64,000 nt of DNA from NCBI GenBank assembly GCA_900318795.1, contig ONLU01000014.1, positions 1 to 64,000 of the forward strand. Direction: 5' to 3'. The translations under genes and the position numbers were made by a program. Of this stretch, positions 8,756 through 17,142 are shown piece after piece. Position 1 is the first letter of the stretch. Every line of letters begins with the position of its first letter. The notes beneath the pieces were generated by a model. It saw only the letters and a program-made list of their open reading frames with translations. It was not told the DNA's origin and made no database searches. The DNA comes from an uncultured Prevotellaceae bacterium (GTDB lineage: Bacteria > Bacteroidota > Bacteroidia > Bacteroidales > Bacteroidaceae).

Positions 8756-8860
8756 GATGGCTGATGTAAGAAGTAAGATGTAAGATGGCTGATGTAAGAT
8801 GGCTGATGTAAGATGGCTGATGTAAGAAGTAAGATATAAGATGGAAGATGTAAGAAGTAA
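8735..8860. repeat. Heptanucleotide array of 18 units spanning the rnr stop
   Basis: The sequence can be read as an unbroken run of 18 seven-base units of the type GATGGCT, GATGTAA, GAAGTAA, GATATAA and GATGGAA. The first three units are the last codons and TAG stop of rnr; the remaining 15 fill the gap before the sugar kinase gene. The same words recur inside the kinase gene near 15790. Confidence 0.9.
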
Positions 8861-8897
8861 TCATAAAGTTAAAAGTTCAACACGGAAATACTAAGCG

Positions 8898-9950
8898 ATG
8901 AAAAAGATTGTAACCTTCGGAGAGTTGCTGCTCCGATTCTCAAAGCCCGGTCAGTTGCGGCTGACCCAGGGGGACATGTTTACTAGTAAGTATGGTGGCA
9001 GCGAGGCTAATGTGGCTGTGTCGCTGGCCATGCAGGGGGAAAATGTGACGTACATCACCCGTCTGCCCAATACACCTGTAGGGCAGGCCGGCGTAGAGAG
9101 CTTGGCTCAGTTGGGCGTAGATGTCAGCCATGTGGTGTATGGCGGCCAGCGTATAGGTACCTACTATTTCGAGCCTGCTGCCGGCATGCGCGCCGCCAAG
9201 GTGGTGTACGACCGTGCCGGTTCGGCCTACTACGACCTGCAGCCGGGCATGATACCCTGGCGTGAGATACTGAGGGGTGCCGACATCTTCCAGGTGTCGG
9301 GCATCACTGCTGCCATCTCGCAGCAGGCTGCCGATGCGACCTTCGAGGCACTGGATATAGCCGAGGAGATGGGCATCACCATCTCGTTTGACATCAACTA
9401 CCGCAAGAACCTGTGGAAGTATGGTGCCAATCCGAGGGAGACGCTGCGTCGTATGCTGCGTCGGTGTGACATGATGTTTGGCGATGCCATAGAGTTTGAC
9501 TGGATTTCCGAACATCCCCAGCCGCCGTTTACGGCTACCGACTCCAACTTCAAGATGCAGATACCGGAATATCGTGCGTGGTTTGACGAGCTGCACCGCG
9601 ACTATCCCCGTTGCCGTCAGTGGCTCATGGGCATGCGTAACATTGTAGACTCGCAGCACCACACGCTGACCGCCCTGCTGTGGACGGACGGTACGCTGCT
9701 CGAGGCTCCTATTGTCGATATCCCCGACGTGGTAGACCCAGTGGGTGTGGGCGATGCCTTCATGGGTGGCTTCCTCCATGCCATCAGCCTCTTCCCTGAC
9801 GACCGCCAGCGCCAGCTCGACTACTCGCTGGCTGCAGCCTCACTGAAGAACACCATCCCCGGCGACTTCAACTTGTCGACCGAGGAGGAAATACTCGACG
9901 TCCTGGAGCACCGCTTCAATGCCAAGACGCTCTACAAGACGATAGAATAG
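8898..9950 (+). CDS. kdgK: PfkB-family sugar kinase, probable 2-keto-3-deoxygluconate kinase
   Basis: This 350-residue ribokinase-fold protein starts MKKIVTFGELLLRF and shows the substrate-side GGSEANVA motif. The catalytic C-terminal motif is DPVGVGDAFMGGF, with the base at Asp286. Overall it resembles Bacteroidales 2-dehydro-3-deoxygluconokinases, which phosphorylate KDG from uronate breakdown to KDPG for cleavage to pyruvate and glyceraldehyde 3-phosphate. A KDG role fits the pectin-degrading genes elsewhere in the window, but the partner KDPG aldolase is not here, so another sugar acid remains possible. It is a lone gene, convergent with the histidine kinase gene 23 bases away. Confidence 0.85.
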   Translation: MKKIVTFGELLLRFSKPGQLRLTQGDMFTSKYGGSEANVAVSLAMQGENVTYITRLPNTPVGQAGVESLAQLGVDVSHVVYGGQRIGTYYFEPAAGMRAAKVVYDRAGSAYYDLQPGMIPWREILRGADIFQVSGITAAISQQAADATFEALDIAEEMGITISFDINYRKNLWKYGANPRETLRRMLRRCDMMFGDAIEFDWISEHPQPPFTATDSNFKMQIPEYRAWFDELHRDYPRCRQWLMGMRNIVDSQHHTLTALLWTDGTLLEAPIVDIPDVVDPVGVGDAFMGGFLHAISLFPDDRQRQLDYSLAAASLKNTIPGDFNLSTEEEILDVLEHRFNAKTLYKTIE

Positions 9951-9973
9951 CGTTGAGGCTCTGTTCCTCATGG

Positions 9974-10909
9974 TTACTTTTTTATTGTAAACTCGAAAGC
10001 GAGACCGCCAGTGTCAGGAGTGCCGACCGTGATGTTGCCACCATGCAACAGTACGGCATTCTTGACAATGGAGAGGCCAAGACCTGTTCCACCCATGTCG
10101 CGACTGCGGCCTTTGTCTATCCGGTAGAAGCGTTCGAAGATGCGGTTCTGGTGCTTGGCAGGTATGCCGATGCCATTGTCCTTGAAAGTGAAGCTCCAAC
10201 AGTCTGGCAACTGCTCGGCAGAGACTTCGATGGTGACGTGCTTCCCGGCATAGTTGATGGCATTGTCCATCAGGTTGCGGAAAATGCTGTATAGCAATGA
10301 GTAGTTGCCTTGGACAATGATACTTTGCGGCAGATAGTTGTGTAATGTGATCTGCCGGTGCTGCATGGTCAAAGCGGTCTCCTCGGCAATGTCGGCAAAC
10401 AGTTCGGACACATTGACGCGTTCCATAGTAATCATGTCGCGGGCATAGTCCATGCGGTTCAGGGTCGAGATGTCTTGCAACAATGTTGTAAGACGATGAG
10501 CTTGGGCATTGGTGCGGACGATGAACTGATGCTTCACTTCGTCCGTCATGTCCGGGCTGTCCAGGATGGTGTCGGTATAGCCGAGAATGCTGGCAACGGG
10601 TGTTTTCAGTTCGTGGGCGATGTTTTGTGTCAGTTCGCGGCGCATGCGGTTCTCCTTCTCGGTCTGCTCGCGACTGATGCGCTCGTCCATTCGCTTGGCA
10701 TAGCGGAACAGTAGGAATCCCAGTCCTGCCATGACGACCAGCGAGAAGAGCAGCAGATGCCAGTCGCTGACTTCGTTGAACGGCATGATGAACTTGCGGT
10801 CATAGTCTTCGAAAAGAATAAAGATGGTGGCATACGCCAAGAATACGGCCATCACGCTGAGCCACATCTTCAGGCCTTCAGATAGTTCCTTCTTCACAGA
10901 CAATAGCAA
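9974..10909 (-). CDS. Sensor histidine kinase, PhoR-like
   Basis: This 311-residue inner-membrane histidine kinase has two transmembrane segments (about 15-33 and 50-68) and almost no periplasmic domain between them. The dimerisation/phosphoacceptor box is QNIAHELKTPVASILGY, with the phosphorylated His at residue 99. The catalytic ATPase domain has N box NLMDNAIN, G1 DNGIGIP and G2 GTGLGLSIVK. There is no HAMP or PAS domain. It lies three bases after the response regulator gene, so the two form a two-component operon. Because the Na/phosphate symporter lies just upstream, phosphate sensing is a reasonable guess; the tiny sensor region suggests an intramembrane or partner-mediated signal. Confidence 0.92.
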   Translation of the reverse strand: MLLSVKKELSEGLKMWLSVMAVFLAYATIFILFEDYDRKFIMPFNEVSDWHLLLFSLVVMAGLGFLLFRYAKRMDERISREQTEKENRMRRELTQNIAHELKTPVASILGYTDTILDSPDMTDEVKHQFIVRTNAQAHRLTTLLQDISTLNRMDYARDMITMERVNVSELFADIAEETALTMQHRQITLHNYLPQSIIVQGNYSLLYSIFRNLMDNAINYAGKHVTIEVSAEQLPDCWSFTFKDNGIGIPAKHQNRIFERFYRIDKGRSRDMGGTGLGLSIVKNAVLLHGGNITVGTPDTGGLAFEFTIKK

Positions 10910-10912
10910 ATT

Positions 10913-11599
10913 TTACTTTTTACTGTTCACTTCAAATGCGTAGCCAAAGCCCGTGCGAGACACCAGACAAGCGGCATAGCAACCTAGTTTCTTACGCAGC
11001 CGTGCCATGTTCACATCCACCGTCCGCTCTGTGACAATGACATCCTGTGGCCAAACGTTGTCGAGCAACTGCTGTCGGCTGAACACCTGTCCGCGATGAC
11101 TCAGTAGCAGGTGCAGCAGTTCATACTCCGTACGGGTGAGAGCCATGGGGGCGCCGTCAATATAAATTGTTTTATTGGCGGCATTAACAACAAGTCCTTC
11201 AAACCTCAAGTGATCCTCTTTAGGGGAGGATTTCCTGTTAAGCACTGCTTTCACCCTGGCCATTACCTCACGCACGGAGAACGGCTTGGTGACGTAGTCG
11301 TCGGCACCGAGTGAGAACCCCTGCAAGGTATCGTCCTCTGTGTCTTTCGCCGTCAGGAAGATAATAGGAATATGTCCGGTTTCTTCATCCTCTTTCAGCA
11401 GTCTGGCCAGTTCGAAGCCCGACATTCCCGGCATCATCACGTCGAGCAGCAGCAAGTCATATCCAGCAGGACGATGTTGCAGAGCCTCTTCTGCCGAATA
11501 TGCCGCCTCTGCTTGATACCCTGCCGTCTGGAGATTGAACAGCAGGATGTCGCACAAGTCTCGTTCGTCGTCAACGACTAATATTCGTTTTTGATTCAT
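10913..11599 (-). CDS. OmpR/PhoB-family response regulator
   Basis: This 228-residue regulator has a receiver domain (1-120) with the acidic pair DDE near residues 10-12, the phosphoacceptor Asp53 in LLLLDVMMPG, Thr in FLTAK and Lys in VTKPF. A C-terminal winged-helix DNA-binding domain follows (about 130-225, RTEYELLHLL, TERTVDVNMARLRKKLG). It partners the histidine kinase encoded immediately downstream. A TACCTTTG element ends eight bases before the ATG, so the transcript has little or no 5' leader. Confidence 0.94.
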   Translation of the reverse strand: MNQKRILVVDDERDLCDILLFNLQTAGYQAEAAYSAEEALQHRPAGYDLLLLDVMMPGMSGFELARLLKEDEETGHIPIIFLTAKDTEDDTLQGFSLGADDYVTKPFSVREVMARVKAVLNRKSSPKEDHLRFEGLVVNAANKTIYIDGAPMALTRTEYELLHLLLSHRGQVFSRQQLLDNVWPQDVIVTERTVDVNMARLRKKLGCYAACLVSRTGFGYAFEVNSKK

Positions 11600-11607
11600 A
11601 TCGGGTA

Positions 11608-11615
11608 CAAAGGTA
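11608..11615 (-). promoter_or_regulatory. Bacteroidetes -7 element for the two-component operon
   Basis: On the minus strand the element is TACCTTTG, eight bases upstream of the response regulator ATG. It implies separate transcription from the symporter gene upstream and a nearly leaderless message. Confidence 0.6.
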
Positions 11616-11651
11616 CGAAAAATCTTCGACTATTTGCTACGTCGCATCAGA

Positions 11652-13346
11652 TTATTGTCTGCCGAAGCGTGCCTCGACAACGTTGACAACATAGTCGCCG
11701 AGCTTCTCCAGTTCGTTAATCATGTCCACATAGAGTGTGCCGACAGTGTAGTCGTATTCGTGATTGTTCACTGCCGTGACGTTCTCGGCTTTCAGACGTT
11801 GGCGCAACTGGTTGATGTCGTTCTCGATGCGGAAGGTCTCGCGGATGTCGTGCTCGAAGCGGTGGCCGTGCATCACGGTTTGCATGCGTGAAAGGGCATG
11901 GTCGCAGAGCGCCATGAGGTCTTGCAGTTGTTCGGTCTGATGATTGGTGAAAGCCTGGCCGGACTCCTGCTTGCGGTCGAGCGTGCGGGCCAGTTTGTAG
12001 CAGGAGTCGCCGATAGACTCCAGTTCGCTGATCTCGCGCATCATCCGGCGAATCTTCTGTTTCGTCTCGTCACTCAGATGCCCCTCGCTCACTTGCTCCA
12101 GGTAGCGGGCAATCTCTATCTCCATCTTGTCAGTCATGTCTTCCTCGTTCTCTATCTGCCTGAAGAGTTCGGTAAAATCCTTTGGATCCGTCTCATGGAA
12201 TAGTATGCGCACCATGCCGAACATCCTGCCGACACGCTCGCCGAAGGCACTCGTCTCCTTCTGCGCCTGAAGGACGGCGATTTCAGGTGTCTGTACCAAA
12301 TTCGACTGGATGTATTGCAGGCGGAATTCGTCCTTGTCTTTTGTTTCCTGTTTCTCGGGTAGCAGCCAGCAGACCGCATGCTCCATCTGGGGCACCAGCC
12401 AGATGAGAATGGCCGTATTGATGATGTTGAAGCAGGTGTGGAACATTGCCAGTACCACGGGTAGTTTTGTGGTCTGACCGCCAAATGACGGGTCGTAGCC
12501 AACGATGCTGCATACCATGTCAACAAATGGATAGAACGCGACGAGCACCCACACCACGCCAAAGACATTAAACAGCAGGTGAGCCAGTGCGGCACGCCGT
12601 GCCTGTGTGTTTGCCCCCAGTGCTACCAGATTGGCTGTAGCCGTTGTGCCGATGTTCTCGCCCATCACCAGTGCAATGCCTAAGTAGATGGGCAGCACGC
12701 CTGTAGAACAAAGTAGGATGGTGATGGCCATGACGGCTGCGGATGATTGTACGATGCAGGTGATGATGGTTCCGATGGCCAGGAAGGCCAGGATGGTAAG
12801 GTGGCTTGAAGTATCGAAAGAGGCAAAGAAGGAAATCACAGCCTCGTTGTGTTCCAAATCCATAGCCTTGCCAGACGCACTCAGCATGACCAGCGACAGG
12901 AACATGAATGCCGTGCCAAAGAGAAAGTCGCCTGCATAGCGGTGTTGCTTCTTGTAGATAAGCATGATGCCGAGCATGAATGAAGGATAGACCACGTTAG
13001 TCAGGTCGACGTTGTAGCCCAGCGACATAATCCACGCCGTCAGCGTCGTGCCGATGTTGGCTCCCATGATGACCGAGATGGCCTGTGCCAGTGTCAACAG
13101 TCCTGCCGACACGAACGAGACGGTCATCACCGTCGTAGCCGATGATGACTGTACGGCGCAGGTGACGAGTGTGCCCGTCAGCATGCCCGTCAGGCGGTTA
13201 GTGGTCATCTTTGCCAGAATGTGTCTTAACTGCGGTCCTGCCATCTTCTGCAGTGCCTCGCTCATGATGCGCATGCCGTAAATCAGCAAGCCGAGCGAAC
13301 CGAGCAGTTGCAGTGTGATCATTAGATAGTTTTGATTGTTTTCCAT
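11652..13346 (-). CDS. Na/phosphate cotransporter with PhoU-like domain
   Basis: This 564-residue NptA/PNaS-type protein of the inner membrane takes up phosphate with sodium. Two inverted Na/Pi-cotransporter repeats occupy about residues 1-320, each with the hallmark QSS motif (VQSSSATTVM near 65 and VQSSAAVMAI near 213). A cytoplasmic PhoU-like helical domain (about 350-560) follows. Its 3' end faces the response regulator promoter, and the same-strand neighbours form a plausible phosphate-response block. Its own promoter element lies 23 bases upstream of the ATG. Confidence 0.93.
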   Translation of the reverse strand: MENNQNYLMITLQLLGSLGLLIYGMRIMSEALQKMAGPQLRHILAKMTTNRLTGMLTGTLVTCAVQSSSATTVMTVSFVSAGLLTLAQAISVIMGANIGTTLTAWIMSLGYNVDLTNVVYPSFMLGIMLIYKKQHRYAGDFLFGTAFMFLSLVMLSASGKAMDLEHNEAVISFFASFDTSSHLTILAFLAIGTIITCIVQSSAAVMAITILLCSTGVLPIYLGIALVMGENIGTTATANLVALGANTQARRAALAHLLFNVFGVVWVLVAFYPFVDMVCSIVGYDPSFGGQTTKLPVVLAMFHTCFNIINTAILIWLVPQMEHAVCWLLPEKQETKDKDEFRLQYIQSNLVQTPEIAVLQAQKETSAFGERVGRMFGMVRILFHETDPKDFTELFRQIENEEDMTDKMEIEIARYLEQVSEGHLSDETKQKIRRMMREISELESIGDSCYKLARTLDRKQESGQAFTNHQTEQLQDLMALCDHALSRMQTVMHGHRFEHDIRETFRIENDINQLRQRLKAENVTAVNNHEYDYTVGTLYVDMINELEKLGDYVVNVVEARFGRQ

Positions 13347-13368
13347 ATTAATAATAAATTTGCTGGTG

Positions 13369-13376
13369 CAAAGATA
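13369..13376 (-). promoter_or_regulatory. Bacteroidetes -7 element for the Na/phosphate symporter
   Basis: Read on the minus strand this is TATCTTTG, an exact match to TAnnTTTG, 22 bases before the ATG. Confidence 0.6.
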
Positions 13377-13506
13377 CGAGTAATCTTTGTGACTCTCAAG
13401 AAAATCGTATTACGATATTGTTACATTTTCCATTGCCTCAGCGCGATGCAACAAAACGCAATAAAACGGAAGTTGCAGCGTTTAAAATAAAAAAGCAAAG
13501 AAGACA

Positions 13507-14142
13507 ATGAAAAGAATCGTATTGATGATGGCCTTGATGGCTGGTGTGTTGGGAGCTCAGGCTCAGCATGAAGTAGGAACATGGTCGGTAACGCCCAAAG
13601 TAGGTGCCAACTTATCGAAGTTGTCGGAACAGGAAATGATTTACGAGGGCTTTAACAGTCAGGCAGAGGCAAATGCCAAATACAAATTTGGTCTGACAGC
13701 AGGTGCAGAGGCCGAATATCAAGCTTGGCAGCAGGTGGCTGTGTCTGCAGGTGTGTTCTACTCGAACGAGGGCTATACTTATGGGAAGATAAAGGATATG
13801 GAAAAACTGTCGCAGAGTCTGCACTTCGTCAGTGTACCCCTATTGCTGAACTTCTATATCGAGCCTAATCTGCTTCCGGGTCTGGCTTTGAAGGCGGGTG
13901 TCCAATTAGGCTATCTGCTGTCGGCTAAGCAGCATTACGGTAGTGTGACAAATACAGTCACAGACAATTATAAGCGTGTGAATGTGTCGATTCCTGCAGG
14001 CATCAGCTATACTTATCGGGGATTCACGGCAGACTTCCGCTACAACATCGGTGTCGCAAACTTGTGCAATGTGGACGTAATAGACCGAAGCTGGCGTACA
14101 GGCTCGTTCTGGCTTACACTGGGTTATCAGTTTGTGCTATAA
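13507..14142 (+). CDS. Outer-membrane beta-barrel protein (PorT-like)
   Basis: This 211-residue protein has a signal peptide MKRIVLMMALMAGVLGAQAQ. Amphipathic beta-strands with alternating aromatic residues follow, ending in a C-terminal aromatic strand (FWLTLGYQFVL). The pattern is that of the small eight-strand outer-membrane barrels (OMP_b-brl_2/PorT-like) abundant in Bacteroidetes. The function of such barrels is mostly unknown. Two further members lie at 49.4 and 52.9 kb; the latter begins with a very similar signal region and the same EVG start of the mature part. Confidence 0.85.
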   Translation: MKRIVLMMALMAGVLGAQAQHEVGTWSVTPKVGANLSKLSEQEMIYEGFNSQAEANAKYKFGLTAGAEAEYQAWQQVAVSAGVFYSNEGYTYGKIKDMEKLSQSLHFVSVPLLLNFYIEPNLLPGLALKAGVQLGYLLSAKQHYGSVTNTVTDNYKRVNVSIPAGISYTYRGFTADFRYNIGVANLCNVDVIDRSWRTGSFWLTLGYQFVL

Positions 14143-14194
14143 GAATAGGGAAAATATGCCAAAGAATAGGGAAATCCCTGCATGAATGTCAGAT

Positions 14195-14202
14195 TATATT
14201 TG
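14195..14202 (+). promoter_or_regulatory. Bacteroidetes -7 element for the SIMPL gene
   Basis: TATATTTG, an exact TAnnTTTG match, lies 40 bases before the chosen ATG. It rules against an upstream in-frame start that would overlap it. Confidence 0.55.
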
Positions 14203-14242
14203 CATCTTTGCAGCGTCAAACCGTTTAAAAACAAAGAAGCGT

Positions 14243-14947
14243 ATGAAAGAGAACAGAATGATTGGCGCAGCCCTTATAGCATTGGGACTGGTCTGCTTGG
14301 GGTGGTTTATCAAGGCTGGAATAGACGACTTCGCCAGCAAGGACCGCAAGGTAAATGTGAAAGGCTTGGCCGAGCGTGAGGTAGAGGCCGATAAGGTCAC
14401 GTGGCCTATTGTATCCAAAGAGGTAGGCAACGACCTGCCTGGATTGTATGACAAGATAGGTGCGACGCAGTCGAAAATCAAGGCATTTCTGTTGCGCAGT
14501 GGTATCAAGAAGGAAGAACTGACGGAGAACGCTCCGCAGGTAGTCGACCTTCAAGCCCGTGAATACAGTGACAACAACAAGCCTTACCGCTATATCGTGA
14601 CTTCGGTCATTACCGTTACCAGCAGTCAGGTGAAGCAGGTGCGTAGCATCATTGCCCGTCAGGGTGACCTGCTGAAGGAAGGTGTAGCCATCGTGGACGG
14701 CGGCTACGAGAATCCGGTGAAGTATGAGTATGTGTCGTTCAAGGAGATGAAACCGAAGATGATGCAAGAGGCTATTGAGAATGCTGAAAAGACAGCCCTG
14801 CAGTTTGCTGAGAACTCTCACTCAAAGCTGGACAAAATAGTCAGTGCTGACCAAGGGCAGTTCAGTATTGAAAACCGCGATGACAATACCCCTTATATTA
14901 AAAAGGTACGAGTGGTCACCACGGTAACCTATTCGCTGAAGGACTGA
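14243..14947 (+). CDS. SIMPL-domain (DUF541) membrane-anchored protein
   Basis: This 234-residue protein starts at [11 protein letters not shown], downstream of its promoter. An N-terminal hydrophobic anchor (about 6-24) is followed by a periplasmic SIMPL/DUF541 domain. Visible family features are [20 protein letters not shown], a middle [19 protein letters not shown] helix and the late [12 protein letters not shown] helix. Homologues bind or organise outer-surface proteins in diverse ways and no enzymatic role is known. Its 3' end overlaps the convergent DUF1537 kinase gene by 19 bases. Confidence 0.85.
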   Translation: MKENRMIGAALIALGLVCLGWFIKAGIDDFASKDRKVNVKGLAEREVEADKVTWPIVSKEVGNDLPGLYDKIGATQSKIKAFLLRSGIKKEELTENAPQVVDLQAREYSDNNKPYRYIVTSVITVTSSQVKQVRSIIARQGDLLKEGVAIVDGGYENPVKYEYVSFKEMKPKMMQEAIENAEKTALQFAENSHSKLDKIVSADQGQFSIENRDDNTPYIKKVRVVTTVTYSLKD

Positions 14948-16038
14948 AACAGTTCCCCCCACGGGTAGCTGCCAGGTTTGAGTGTCACCAGCGTTCCGTT
15001 GGTGGCACTCATTTGTACGACACCAGGTGCCACTTGACGTTCTATCTGAAAGTCATGCCAGCCGAGTGCATTGAGTGTGGCCCATGCGGTGGCGCCGCCC
15101 TCGATGATGAGCTGGTCGGGGCGGTACAGGCTGACCAGCCTGCTGGCCATCTCTGCCATCACAGTGCGTAGATGGACGGCCACCTCCTTGCCCGTGCGGT
15201 GGGTATGAGGGATGGTGAGTATGAGGGATGTCCCTCCCTGACCAGGGAGCGAAGTGGTTAGTTGTGCCAGCCAGTGGTCTGCCCCCTGTTCGCCGTCATA
15301 GACCTGGCGCGGCATGGGAGCAACAGGTATGCCGAGGTTTAACGGTTTGCTCTGGGTGCTGCCACAAAGGATTAGGGTGGCTGGGGAGGAACAGGTTTTA
15401 CAAGTATGACTAAATAGGTTCTGGGTTTTAGGCAGGATTGCCGTAAACAAGTCGGCAGCTCCGGCAAAGAGTGTCCGACCGTCGTCATACCGACCAACAA
15501 TCCGTCGGATATCATCCATGCTTTCGGCATCGGGCATGATGATGCCTTTTGCTTCGGCATCGGGGAAACGCTCTTTCAGTGAAGACGTGTGAGCAGGGAA
15601 CTCAGGGTCATAGTTGAAGGCAGTATCAGCGATGGGTATACCTTTTATATAATATATGCCATTGCGGATGATGCGCTCCTTCGAAGGATTGGCTGGCAGA
15701 TAGACCGCTCGCTGGTAGCCCGTGACATCCATCAGTGCTGTGAGTTCCGCGACGACGTGGCCGCGAAGGGCAGAGTCGGTCTTTTTGAAGATGGGTGATG
15801 TATGATGGCTGATGGCTGAGACGATGCGTCGGGTTTCGGCCGCTGCGTCGGCTTCAGCCATGGAGCGGGTGTCGGTGGCGATGACGGTGGTGACTGCGAC
15901 CGAGTCGCAGTATACGGGGGAGACGGCGGGACGCGAGGCGGTGGGCGAGGTGCAGACAAGCCGCGCCTGCTGACCATGGGAATGAGCTATTCCGGCTATC
16001 TCGGCAGCTCCGGTGATGTCGTCCGCAATGACTATCAT
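14929..16038 (-). CDS. DUF1537 four-carbon acid sugar kinase
   Basis: Characterised DUF1537 kinases phosphorylate D-threonate, D- or L-erythronate or 3-oxo-tetronates on O4. The start [16 protein letters not shown] carries the family N-terminal motif; a Met 22 codons upstream would run into pdxA. The acid-sugar binding motif [11 protein letters not shown] is near residues 84-95, and the C-terminal nucleotide-binding loop includes [15 protein letters not shown]. At 369 residues it is shorter than usual (about 410-430). It is the last gene of the operon, 10 bases after pdxA, a pairing seen in D-threonate and erythronate pathways. A four-unit heptanucleotide repeat is embedded near residues 74-83, just before the substrate motif. 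Confidence 0.88.
   Translation of the reverse strand: MIVIADDITGAAEIAGIAHSHGQQARLVCTSPTASRPAVSPVYCDSVAVTTVIATDTRSMAEADAAAETRRIVSAISHHTSPIFKKTDSALRGHVVAELTALMDVTGYQRAVYLPANPSKERIIRNGIYYIKGIPIADTAFNYDPEFPAHTSSLKERFPDAEAKGIIMPDAESMDDIRRIVGRYDDGRTLFAGAADLFTAILPKTQNLFSHTCKTCSSPATLILCGSTQSKPLNLGIPVAPMPRQVYDGEQGADHWLAQLTTSLPGQGGTSLILTIPHTHRTGKEVAVHLRTVMAEMASRLVSLYRPDQLIIEGGATAWATLNALGWHDFQIERQVAPGVVQMSATNGTLVTLKPGSYPWGELFQSFSE
15790..15817. repeat. Heptanucleotide array inside the DUF1537 kinase gene
   Basis: Four 7-base units (GATGGGT, GATGTAT, GATGGCT, GATGGCT) occur within the coding sequence. They use the same words as the array behind rnr. On the minus strand they encode part of AISHHTSP, just upstream of the conserved substrate motif. 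Confidence 0.85.
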
Positions 16039-16048
16039 GCAGTACTTT

Positions 16049-17092
16049 TTATGCTTTTGCCTTTTTGTCTTTCCTATAGATGGCCATACGGGTGGCATAG
16101 TCAATGCTGAGTGTCATGGCGCTGTCGTTGGCAATGCCCTTGCCGGCAACATCGAAGGCTGTACCGTGGTCGACAGAAACGCGTATGATGGGTAGGCCGA
16201 GCGTAATGTTGACGCCTGAAGCAGATTCCATCTTGCCCGTTTCCTTGTTCCAGTTGAAGGCGCATACCTTCAGAGGGATGTGGCCCTGGTCATGGTACAT
16301 GGCAACAACGCCGTCGAACTGACCGCACTTAGCCTTGGCGAAGACACTATCGGGAGGTACGGGACCGTCAACATTGAAGTTGCGGCCTTTCAGTTCCTCG
16401 ATGGCAGGAATGATTTCCTGAGCCTCCTCCCAGCCGAACATACCGTTTTCGCTGCTATGCGGATTCAGACCGGCCACGCCGATGTGTGGATTCTCAATAC
16501 CGAACTGGCGGCAGGCATCGTCGATGAGTTCGACGCACTCGATGACGCGGGCCTTCTTCACCAGGTCGCAGGCCTTGCGCAGGGGAACATGCGTCGAAAC
16601 ATGGATGACGCGGATGTTCTCGTCGGCCAGCATCATGGCGTACTTCTTGGTGTTGGTGAAGGTGGCGTAAATCTCGGTATGACCGTCGTAGTGATGACCC
16701 GCCAGGTTCAGCGCCTCCTTGTTCAGCGGGGCGGTTACGGTGCCGTCCACCTCGTCGGTCATGGCCAGTTCGATGGCTTTCTTGATGTATTGGAAGGCGG
16801 CATTGCCACACTGGGCCTGCACCTTGCCAAACTCGAAGGTGGCGAGGTCGACACACTGCAGGTCGATGACGTCGATGGTGCCGAATTCAAATTTGGCCTC
16901 CTTCACGTTCTGGATGGCGTTGACCTGCAGGTTGAGGCCCAGCAGACGGACGGCTTGTCCGATGATGGCAGCGTCGCCGGTGACGACGGGGCGGCACTTC
17001 TCGTAGGTTTCTTTTCTATTGAGGGCGCGCACGGTGATTTCCGGTCCGATGCCGGCGGGGTCGCCCATGGTGATGGCTAATATCGGTTTCAT
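16049..17092 (-). CDS. pdxA: PdxA-family 4-phospho-acid dehydrogenase
   Basis: PdxA oxidises and decarboxylates 4-phosphohydroxy-L-threonine in vitamin B6 synthesis; the PdxA2 branch acts on 4-phospho-D-threonate or 4-phospho-erythronate, giving dihydroxyacetone phosphate and CO2. The 347-residue protein (start MKPILAITMGDPAGIGPEI) keeps the metal-binding His near residues 133-138 (HHYDGHTE). It also keeps GLNPHSSENGMFGWEE, MYHDQGHIPLK and VDHGTAFDVAGKG. Placement between a dehydrogenase and a DUF1537 kinase argues for the catabolic PdxA2 role. A biosynthetic role cannot be excluded, since many Bacteroidetes carry a single pdxA. Confidence 0.9.
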   Translation of the reverse strand: MKPILAITMGDPAGIGPEITVRALNRKETYEKCRPVVTGDAAIIGQAVRLLGLNLQVNAIQNVKEAKFEFGTIDVIDLQCVDLATFEFGKVQAQCGNAAFQYIKKAIELAMTDEVDGTVTAPLNKEALNLAGHHYDGHTEIYATFTNTKKYAMMLADENIRVIHVSTHVPLRKACDLVKKARVIECVELIDDACRQFGIENPHIGVAGLNPHSSENGMFGWEEAQEIIPAIEELKGRNFNVDGPVPPDSVFAKAKCGQFDGVVAMYHDQGHIPLKVCAFNWNKETGKMESASGVNITLGLPIIRVSVDHGTAFDVAGKGIANDSAMTLSIDYATRMAIYRKDKKAKA

Positions 17093-17142
17093 ATCTTCTT
17101 TGTTTTTGGGGCTGCTATGACATGGCAGCATACGGGACATTA

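Noticed and set aside
8755..8897. CRISPR array after rnr
   Set aside because: The repeats are contiguous 7-base words without spacers, so it is a tandem repeat array.
16049..17092. PdxA as a plain vitamin B6 gene
   Set aside because: Not excluded by sequence, but its position between a dehydrogenase and a DUF1537 kinase in an operon with an aldolase and symporter favours the catabolic role.
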